A stretch of DNA of 64,000 nucleotides from Mycolicibacterium mageritense (GTDB lineage Bacteria > Actinomycetota > Actinomycetes > Mycobacteriales > Mycobacteriaceae), in NCBI RefSeq assembly GCF_010727475.1, contig NZ_AP022567.1, positions 7,068,001 to 7,132,000 on the forward strand. The letters run 5' to 3'. Positions 58,332 to 64,000 of this stretch are shown one piece after another. Each line of letters starts with the position of its first letter. The stretch's first letter is position 1. The position numbers and the translations under genes are program-made. The notes beneath the pieces were generated by a model. That model made no database searches, was not told where the DNA came from, and worked only from the letters and a program-made list of their open reading frames with translations.

Positions 58332-59536
58332 CCCGACGGGTTGCAGTGGTCGGCGGCGGCATCGTCGGCGTGGCGGTCGCCCGCGAACTGCTGCAGCGCC
58401 AACCGGACGCCGAGGTGACGGTGTTCGAGAAGGAGAACCGGCTCGCGTCGCATCAGACGGGCCGCAACAGCGGTGTCGTCCACGCGGGCCTCTATTACCA
58501 GCCGGGATCGGCCAAGGCGCTGTTGTGCCGGCGGGGTGTCGCCTTGTTGGAGGAGTACTGCGCGCAGCGCGGAATCCGCCGAATCGCCTGCGGCAAGGTG
58601 CTTGTCGCGCTCGACGACGCCGAGCGCGCCCGGTTGGCCGACATCGAGGACCGCGCCCGAGCCAATGGGGTGCCCGACATCCGCGTCGTCGGCCCCGCCG
58701 AACTGCGCGAACTCGAACCGCACGTGCGGGGCGTCGCCGCCCTGCATTCACCGTCCACGTCGATCGTGGACTTCGCCGAGGTCACCCAGGCGCTCGCGGC
58801 AGACGCCGTCGGCGCCGGGGCGAAGATCCTGCTGGGGCACGAGGTCATCGGGATGCGGACCGCCGGTGCCGAGGTTGTGATCACCGTCCGAACCGCCGGC
58901 AACACCGATGAGGACGCGTTCGACCAGGTGGTCGCATGCGGCGGGCTGCAGAGTGACCGACTGGCCGAAATGGCGGGCGATGGGCCGGATCCGGTGATCA
59001 TGCCGTTCCGCGGCGAGTACTACGCGCTCAAGCCGGATCGCCGCGGACTGGTCAACGGGCTGGTGTATCCGGTACCCGACCCGCGGTACCCGTTCCTCGG
59101 CGTCCACGTGACCCCGCGCGTTGACGGCGAGGTGCTGATCGGCCCGAATGCCGTTCTCGCCCTTGCGCGTGAGGGCTACACGTGGCGGAACGTCTCGGTC
59201 TCAGATCTGGTCGGCGTGGCGCGCACGCCCGCGTTCTGGCGCTTCGCGCGTCAGCATTGGCGCACCGGTATCCGGGAGATGGCGGGCTCGATCAGCAAGC
59301 GGCGGTTCGTCGCTGCGGCCCGGGCTTACGTACCCGATCTGGCCGACGACGACGTCGTGGCAGGCACCGCCGGCATCCGCGCGCAGGCACTCGCCGCCGA
59401 CGGCGGACTCGTCGACGATTTCCGCATCAGCATCCGCGACCGCATCGTGGTGCTGCGCAATGCCCCGTCCCCGGCTGCGACATCGGCACTGGCCATCGCC
59501 GAGCACGTCGTCGGCACACTGGAAAGGAAACCGTGA
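58328..59536 (+). CDS. FAD-dependent L-2-hydroxyglutarate oxidase-like protein (LhgO family)
   Basis: A 402-residue DAO-type flavoprotein: VAVVGGGIVGVAVARELL dinucleotide motif, HQTGRNSGVVHAGLYY and the C-terminal GTAGIRAQALAADG, all typical of LhgO. Family members oxidise L-2-hydroxyglutarate to 2-oxoglutarate; here the substrate may be another 2-hydroxy acid. Coupled to the neighbours by ATGA and GTGA overlaps. Confidence 0.88.
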   Translation: MTRRVAVVGGGIVGVAVARELLQRQPDAEVTVFEKENRLASHQTGRNSGVVHAGLYYQPGSAKALLCRRGVALLEEYCAQRGIRRIACGKVLVALDDAERARLADIEDRARANGVPDIRVVGPAELRELEPHVRGVAALHSPSTSIVDFAEVTQALAADAVGAGAKILLGHEVIGMRTAGAEVVITVRTAGNTDEDAFDQVVACGGLQSDRLAEMAGDGPDPVIMPFRGEYYALKPDRRGLVNGLVYPVPDPRYPFLGVHVTPRVDGEVLIGPNAVLALAREGYTWRNVSVSDLVGVARTPAFWRFARQHWRTGIREMAGSISKRRFVAAARAYVPDLADDDVVAGTAGIRAQALAADGGLVDDFRISIRDRIVVLRNAPSPAATSALAIAEHVVGTLERKP

Positions 59537-60420
59537 AATCCGCTCTTGCTCAAGGCCTCTGGGGAGTGCTGGCCACCCCCTTCGACGAGCACCGCGGCCT
59601 GGACCTCGAATCCCTGCGCAACGAGGTGGCATCCTTCGCGGACGACGGCTGCGACGGCCTTGTCGCTCTCGGCGTGTTCGGTGAGGCGGCCTCCCTGCAA
59701 CCGGCTGAGGCCGACGCGGTCGCGCAGACCGTCGCCGCCTCGACCCAACTGCCTTACGTGCTCGGCCTGTCCGAACGCGAACCCGACGCCGTCGTGGCAC
59801 AGGCGCAGCGCCTGCTCGGCGTGGTGCCGCGCCCGCCCGTGGCGCTCATGGCACAGATCGGCGATGCCAACCCCGCGTCGGCGGCCGCCGCACTGCGCCG
59901 TCTGTACACCGCGACCGGTGTCGGGGTGCTGATCCAGGACTACCCCGTGGCATCCGGCGTGACGGTCACCGACAAACAACTCGTGGCGGTCGTGCAAGCC
60001 TGCCCGTTCACCGTCGGTGTGAAATCCGAGACGCCACCGACCTCGGTCGCGATCGCTCACCTGGCGGCCCGGCTCGACGTGCCCGTGTTCGGCGGGCTCG
60101 GCGGTGTCGGCCTGCTCGACGAATTGGCGGCCGGTTCTGCGGGCGCGATGACGGGCTTCAGCCACCCGGCAGTCTTGGCCGCGGTGTTACGCGCCTATCG
60201 GGACGGCGGATTCCGCTCAGCCCGCGAAGTTTTCGCACCGTGGCTGCCGCTCGCCAACTTCGAGGGGCAGCTGCGGGTCGGGCTGGCCATCCGCAAGGAG
60301 ATCCTCCGACGCCGCGGGGTGATCGCATGCGGTCACGTGCGCGGGCCCGCGATGTCGCTGCCCACGTCGCTCAATGCGCTGCTGGACCAGCAGCTCGCAA
60401 CCGTCCCCGTATTGCACTGA
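59533..60420 (+). CDS. DapA-family aldolase/lyase (not DapA)
   Basis: A 295-residue TIM-barrel class I lyase. The Schiff-base lysine is present in TVGVKSETPP. The DapA proton relay is absent: the GTTGE motif reads GVFGE and the YNxP tyrosine is replaced (IQDYP, with a Tyr two places later). It is therefore probably an aldolase or dehydratase of a 2-oxo acid rather than dihydrodipicolinate synthase. It starts with GTG behind GGAAAGGA and overlaps the oxidase stop. Confidence 0.87.
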   Translation: MKSALAQGLWGVLATPFDEHRGLDLESLRNEVASFADDGCDGLVALGVFGEAASLQPAEADAVAQTVAASTQLPYVLGLSEREPDAVVAQAQRLLGVVPRPPVALMAQIGDANPASAAAALRRLYTATGVGVLIQDYPVASGVTVTDKQLVAVVQACPFTVGVKSETPPTSVAIAHLAARLDVPVFGGLGGVGLLDELAAGSAGAMTGFSHPAVLAAVLRAYRDGGFRSAREVFAPWLPLANFEGQLRVGLAIRKEILRRRGVIACGHVRGPAMSLPTSLNALLDQQLATVPVLH

Positions 60421-60429
60421 GGAGCAACC

Positions 60430-61218
60430 ATGGATCTCGGAATCACCGGACGCACCGCCCTCGTGCTGGGTGCAAGCGGTGGATTGGGCAGCGCCATCGC
60501 CGTGCGGCTCGCCGGGGAAGGAGCCAACGTGGCCGTCGCCGGCCGCTCGGCCGACGCGCTCGCGGCGACCGCCGGGCGTGTCGAGCAGGCGGGCGCCAAA
60601 GCCCTTCCGCTGCAGTGGGATCTGGGCGATCCCGACCGGATGGAACCGAATGTCGCGGACGTCGAGCGCATCCTCGGCCCGGTCGAGATCCTGGTGAACA
60701 ACACCGGTGGCCCGCCACCGACACCCGTCGCCGGCCAGGAGGCCGAGACCTGGCGGGACAGTTTCGACACCATGGTGCTGTCCGTCATCGCGCTCACCGA
60801 CCGGGTTCTCCCCGGAATGCGGGAACGTGGTTGGGGCCGCATTCTGACCTCGACGTCGTCGGGCGCACTGAGCCCGATACCGAACCTCGGGTTGTCCAAC
60901 ACGCTGCGGGCCAGCCTGCACGCCTGGTCCAAGACGCTGGCCGACGAGGTCGGCCGCGACGGCATCACCAGCAATGTCATCGTGCCGGGCCGCATCGCCA
61001 CCGACCGCACGCGCTTTCTCGACGAGCGCCGCGCGGCACGTGAGCAACGCAGCGTCGAGGACGTGGCCCGGGACAGCGCCGCCACCATGGCACTCGGCCG
61101 GTACGGCAGGCCTGAGGAGTACGCCGACGCCGCGGTGTTCCTGTGCAGCGACCGGGCGTCCTACATCACCGGCGCGGTGCTGCGCGTCGACGGCGGGCTG
61201 ATCCGCAGCATCGTCTGA
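60430..61218 (+). CDS. SDR-family protein lacking the YxxxK motif (module B)
   Basis: A 262-residue Rossmann-fold protein with the cofactor motif LGASGGLGSAIA, VNNTGG for NNAG and the C-terminal VLRVDGGLIRSIV. In the active site, STSSGALSPIPNLGLSNTLRAS has Ser and Arg where classical SDRs have Tyr and Lys. A recognisable subgroup of SDRs shares the SNxxR form; its chemistry is uncertain. GGAG lies 6 bases before the ATG. Confidence 0.88.
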   Translation: MDLGITGRTALVLGASGGLGSAIAVRLAGEGANVAVAGRSADALAATAGRVEQAGAKALPLQWDLGDPDRMEPNVADVERILGPVEILVNNTGGPPPTPVAGQEAETWRDSFDTMVLSVIALTDRVLPGMRERGWGRILTSTSSGALSPIPNLGLSNTLRASLHAWSKTLADEVGRDGITSNVIVPGRIATDRTRFLDERRAAREQRSVEDVARDSAATMALGRYGRPEEYADAAVFLCSDRASYITGAVLRVDGGLIRSIV

Positions 61219-61247
61219 AGGGTTTCCCTCGAATCCAAGGAGGTCTC

Positions 61248-62102
61248 GTGCGCTTACGCACTGTCCTGCTCGACGACCACCCGATCGCGTGTATCGCCCT
61301 CGGCGACGGCCGCCTTGCGCGGGTCGACAAGGTGTCGACCGGCGCGCCCGCCGAACTGATGGCTGTGCTGGAAGCCGGCACCCTCGACGCGCTGGCGGCC
61401 GCGGTGGCCGCCGGCGTCGCCGACGATGCGTGCGTCGCCGCCGATGCACCCGTGCGCGCGCCCTGGACGCGGCCCCGAAAGATCCTGGGAATCGGGCTCA
61501 ATTACGGGGCGCATGCGGGAGATCTCGGCGAGCAGGCGCCCCGGACCTCGCCCGCGTCGTTCATCAAGGGCGACCATACGATCGTCGGCCCGGGAGAACC
61601 GATCGTGGTGCCGCCCGGCATCGGAAAGGTCACCTCGGAAGCCGAACTCGGGCTCGTGATCGGAAAGCCGTGCTACCAAGTCAGTGTCGAGGATGCGATG
61701 TCCTACGTCGCTGGTGTGGTGCCGGTTCTCGACCAGACCGCCGAGGGGATCCTGCTGGAGAACCCGCGCTATCTGACGCGGGTCAAGAACTATCCGTCCT
61801 TCTTCGCGTTCGGCCCGGACCTCATCACGCTCGACGAGGTGCTCGCGCACGGGCCGCTCGAAAAGCTCCGGGTCGCAACGATTCACAACGGTGCGGTGCA
61901 TCGCGAGGACACCGTGTCGGGCATGACGTTCTCCCCCGCCGAGCTCCTGAGCTTCCACAGTCAGGTGATGCCGTTCTATCCGGGCGACATCCTCTCGACA
62001 GGTACGCCGGGAGCAGTCGGTATCGCTGCGGGTGACGTCGTGCGCTGCGAGCTCGGCGACGGGCTGGCCTCGCTGACCAACCCGGTGAGAAGCCCGTCGT
62101 AG
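61248..62102 (+). CDS. Fumarylacetoacetate hydrolase-family protein
   Basis: A 284-residue C-C hydrolase or decarboxylase of the FAH superfamily. GIGLNYGAHAGDLGE supplies the catalytic His and Glu; SEAELGLVIGK (ExE) and VLDQTAEG (Asp) supply the metal ligands. Such enzymes cleave acylpyruvates or decarboxylate oxo-diacids. The GTG follows a perfect AAGGAGGT site. It ends the module B operon and overlaps the convergent MerR gene by 127 bases. Confidence 0.9.
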   Translation: MRLRTVLLDDHPIACIALGDGRLARVDKVSTGAPAELMAVLEAGTLDALAAAVAAGVADDACVAADAPVRAPWTRPRKILGIGLNYGAHAGDLGEQAPRTSPASFIKGDHTIVGPGEPIVVPPGIGKVTSEAELGLVIGKPCYQVSVEDAMSYVAGVVPVLDQTAEGILLENPRYLTRVKNYPSFFAFGPDLITLDEVLAHGPLEKLRVATIHNGAVHREDTVSGMTFSPAELLSFHSQVMPFYPGDILSTGTPGAVGIAAGDVVRCELGDGLASLTNPVRSPS

Positions 62103-62977
62103 AGCCAACGTTGGAGGGCACCCACTGTTGGCGCCTCGCCCGCTATCTCGACCACCAGACTCCAGTACCGATGGATGCGTGGATCCTGATCGGCGCCGGA
62201 ATTCTCGGCTAGGGCACGCCTGAACATCGGCGTGTCCGTTGTGCGCCGGGCCCTGGCATGTGCGTCGACGAACTTGTCGACGACCGGGCCTGCGGTCGGT
62301 GGCTGACCTGAGAGGAGAAGTGGCAACGCCATATCGCATGCCTCGGCGACGCCCGTGAGGAGCCCTCGACGGTCGACGATGCTCGTTGGTTCGAAGCGCC
62401 ACAGCTGGCGGGCCATCGCGGTGCCGAACGCCGGTTGCCCGCAGAGCGCGACGAGTTCTGCATACGCGACAACACGGGCAGCGCTCGGCTCGTTCGGCGG
62501 GAGCGGAACTGTCATATCCACGAATTCGTCGAGCCTGTCCGGAGCAGCCGAGCCCGCGAACAGCCGCCGCCAGAACTTCACAAGCGCGTCATACCCGCGG
62601 CACCCGTCCTGCACGGCGGACAGCAGTTGCAGCCGCACCGACCGATCGCGGGGCGCTGCATGCTCGAGCGCAGCCAACGATGCCCGCCGCCACGCAAGCA
62701 TGGCCAGCTCGACATCGACCGCGGTTCGTTCGGCCGCGACAGCCTCACCTATCGAGACCCGGCCCGCCAGCACATCACTGATCGCGTTAAGGCCGAGACC
62801 AAGCGCCCGGAGCCGTTTGACCAGCGTGAGTGTTTCGACAGCGGTCGCATCGAACACGCGGTGACCGCCAGAACTGCGACGAGACTCGAGGATGCCTTCA
62901 TCGCAGTAATACCGGATGGTCCGCACGGGCACACCGCTCAGCCGCGACAGTTCGCCGATGGTTGTGCCGTGTGTCAC
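61976..62977 (-). CDS. MerR-family regulator
   Basis: A 333-residue protein with an N-terminal MerR helix-turn-helix (IGELSRLSGVPVRTIRYYCDEG, residues 5-30; shown here as GVPVRTIRYY plus GGHRVFD) and a long helical C-terminal part without recognised ligand residues. The last 42 codons are antisense to the end of the hydrolase gene, and their Ser/Pro/Thr-rich sequence looks like read-through. Start GTG at 62977; another GTG 12 bases upstream is possible. It is divergent from the maleylpyruvate-isomerase-family gene and likely activates it. Confidence 0.85.
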   Translation of the reverse strand: MTHGTTIGELSRLSGVPVRTIRYYCDEGILESRRSSGGHRVFDATAVETLTLVKRLRALGLGLNAISDVLAGRVSIGEAVAAERTAVDVELAMLAWRRASLAALEHAAPRDRSVRLQLLSAVQDGCRGYDALVKFWRRLFAGSAAPDRLDEFVDMTVPLPPNEPSAARVVAYAELVALCGQPAFGTAMARQLWRFEPTSIVDRRGLLTGVAEACDMALPLLLSGQPPTAGPVVDKFVDAHARARRTTDTPMFRRALAENSGADQDPRIHRYWSLVVEIAGEAPTVGALQRWLYDGLLTGLVSEASPSPSSQRTTSPAAIPTAPGVPVERMSPG

Positions 62978-62983
62978 AGTCCC

Positions 62984-63015
62984 TTGAACCTCCACCCCAC
63001 TGGAGCTTCTAGCGT
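62984..63015 (+). promoter_or_regulatory. MerR-type promoter with operator in a 20-base spacer
   Basis: TTGAAC (62984-62989) and TAGCGT (63010-63015) are 20 bases apart, the stretched spacing of MerR-activated promoters. Between and across them lies the inverted repeat GAACCTCCA / TGGAGCTTC (62986-62994 and 63001-63009, one mismatch). Transcription would begin at about the ATG at 63023, giving a leaderless mRNA. Confidence 0.7.
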
Positions 63016-63022
63016 AGGCCGC

Positions 63023-63661
63023 ATGAACACCGACGACATCTGGCGGGCCGTCGACACCGAACGACGCAACCTGCATCAGCTGCTCGAACCGCTCACCGCA
63101 CCACAGTGGCGCCACGCCAGCCTGTGTGAGCAGTGGCGGGTCCGCGATGTCGTCGCCCATGTGGTGCTCTCAACCGAGGCCACCGTCGGGCGGATCATGG
63201 TCAACCTGCTGCGCGCCCGCGGCAGCATCGACCGGATGGTGTGCGAAACCGCGATTCGCCACGCGTCGAACGCTGATGACCGAAAGCTGCTGAACGAGCT
63301 TCGCGCCACGATCGGGTCACGCTTCACCGCGGTCGGTACCACACCCACGGATCGGTTGATGGATCTGCTGGTACATGCTCAAGACATCGCGGTGCCGCTC
63401 GGCCTTCGTCACGAAATACCAACGGCGGCAGCGCTCCTGGCGCTCGAACGGGTGTGGAATCCGCGATTCCCGTTCCACGCCGCCAAGCGATTGGCGCCCT
63501 ACCGGTTGCGCGCGGTCGACGCCGAATGGGCCGCGGGCACCGGCCCGGTCATCGAGGGGCCGGTTTCGGCGCTGCTCATGCTCGCGACCGGGCGCAAGTC
63601 GGCGGCTCTGCCGCACCTCACCGGCGATGGCGTCGAATTCCTGCGCCGAGCAGACGTATAG
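63023..63661 (+). CDS. Maleylpyruvate isomerase-family, mycothiol-dependent-type protein
   Basis: A 212-residue DinB-like four-helix protein of the actinobacterial maleylpyruvate isomerase family: ASLCEQWRVRDVVAHVVLSTEAT with a candidate metal His and MDLLVHAQDIAVPLG with His and Asp. Members may use mycothiol, but this one's substrate is unknown. There is no ribosome-binding site and the predicted transcription start equals the ATG. The stop codon TAG lies within a palindromic repeat element. Confidence 0.85.
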   Translation: MNTDDIWRAVDTERRNLHQLLEPLTAPQWRHASLCEQWRVRDVVAHVVLSTEATVGRIMVNLLRARGSIDRMVCETAIRHASNADDRKLLNELRATIGSRFTAVGTTPTDRLMDLLVHAQDIAVPLGLRHEIPTAAALLALERVWNPRFPFHAAKRLAPYRLRAVDAEWAAGTGPVIEGPVSALLMLATGRKSAALPHLTGDGVEFLRRADV

Positions 63662-63705
63662 GTACCCAGGAAAGCGGTTTCCGGGGTACGCGCGCGTCTG
63701 CTCGG
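63646..63705. repeat. Palindromic intergenic element, copy 2
   Basis: A 60-base palindrome whose ends are CCGAGCAGACG and CGTCTGCTCGG, with AGGTACCC..GGAAA and TTTCCGGGGTAC inside and a short GCGG centre. It matches copy 1 at 28529-28589 in the opposite orientation. It spans the stop codon of the plus-strand gene and starts 8 bases after the pheT stop, so it may end transcription from both sides. Confidence 0.75.
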
Positions 63706-63713
63706 CCGGGAAG

Positions 63714-64000
63714 CTAGCCCCGCAGGACCGCGCCGACGCGTTCGGCGGCGGCCGCAACCGCCGCGTCGCGGGCGGCGCTGGCCTCGTCTTCGGTCAGCGT
63801 GCGATCGCTAGCCCGGAACCGCAGTGCCACGGTCAGGGATTTGCGCCCCTCCCCGATCTGCGGGCCGGTGTAGACGTCGAACAACCGCGCGTCCTCCAGC
63901 AGCTCACCGGCTCCGCTGCGCACCGCGTCGACGACCGCGGCGGCCGAGACGTCGTCGGAGACGATCAGGCTGATGTCCTGGAACACCGCAGGGAACGGTG
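63714..64000 (-). CDS. pheT: Phenylalanyl-tRNA synthetase beta subunit, C-terminal part
   Basis: The last 95 residues of PheT, cut by the window edge. The visible part is the anticodon-binding FDX-ACB domain: PFPAVFQDISLIVSDDV, LFDVYTGPQIGEGRKSL and ALRFRASDRTLTEDE. In M. tuberculosis pheT is near argC; here 28 kb separates them. Confidence 0.95.
   Translation of the reverse strand, partial: PFPAVFQDISLIVSDDVSAAAVVDAVRSGAGELLEDARLFDVYTGPQIGEGRKSLTVALRFRASDRTLTEDEASAARDAAVAAAAERVGAVLRG

Noticed and set aside
59533..60420. Calling the TIM-barrel lyase DapA of lysine synthesis
   Set aside because: The GTTGE and YNxP relay residues are missing and the gene sits in a catabolic operon.

Overview
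The window is from a rapidly growing mycobacterium (Mycolicibacterium type). Evidence: high GC throughout, GTG starts with 4-base stop/start overlaps, a gene order that matches the xerD-to-pheT stretch of M. tuberculosis in reverse, and a complete rRNA operon just downstream of tyrS, where rapid growers carry their second operon (rrnB). The species cannot be named from what I see.

Bases 1-11.5 kb are a conserved minus-strand block: start of a ParA-like gene, xerD, a Nudix ADP-ribose pyrophosphatase, pyrG, mctB/steB, steA, recN, nadK, tlyA, a 52-residue protein, a glycerol-3-phosphate phosphatase and a TPR-like protein. Bases 11.6-17.3 kb hold 5S, 23S and 16S rRNA on the minus strand, with a textbook terminator and one clear promoter. 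Bases 17.3-27.1 kb hold tyrS, mpg, a divergent ABC exporter with its TetR regulator, a Trm112-like protein, a secreted protein, a hydrolase/acyl-CoA synthetase fusion (Rv1683 type) and an ABC-F protein. Bases 27.1-35.5 kb are the arginine operon argCJBDFRGH (minus strand), with an ArgR box before argC.

In M. tuberculosis pheT lies next to argC. Here about 28 kb of accessory catabolic genes sits between them (35.7-63.7 kb), and pheT reappears at the right edge. The accessory DNA forms two modules.

Module A (35.7-50.0 kb) has two convergent operons. One encodes a NDP-forming acyl-CoA synthetase, a TesB-type thioesterase, a carboxymuconolactone-decarboxylase-family protein and an SDR. The other encodes MmgE/PrpD, a three-component ABC importer, an acyl-CoA dehydrogenase and a fused enoyl-CoA hydratase/3-hydroxyacyl-CoA dehydrogenase. 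A GntR/FCD regulator flanks them. An identical 26-base palindromic element lies upstream of both operons and in front of the GntR gene, so the module looks like one regulon for uptake and beta-oxidation of an unknown acid.

Module B (50.1-62.1 kb) is one long plus-strand operon next to a divergent IclR regulator: CoA transferase, crotonase-like protein, hotdog thioesterase, a tripartite tricarboxylate transporter (TctC, a frameshifted TctB, TctA), a half-size AbrB protein, a second CoA transferase, an LhgO-type oxidase, a DapA-family lyase, a second SDR and a fumarylacetoacetase-family hydrolase. Four of these enzymes lack residues usually essential in their families. A MerR regulator and a divergent maleylpyruvate-isomerase-family gene, apparently leaderless and driven by a MerR-type promoter, close the region.

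A 60-base palindromic element occurs twice, after argG and after pheT. I found no insertion sequence, integrase of a mobile element, CRISPR array or tRNA.
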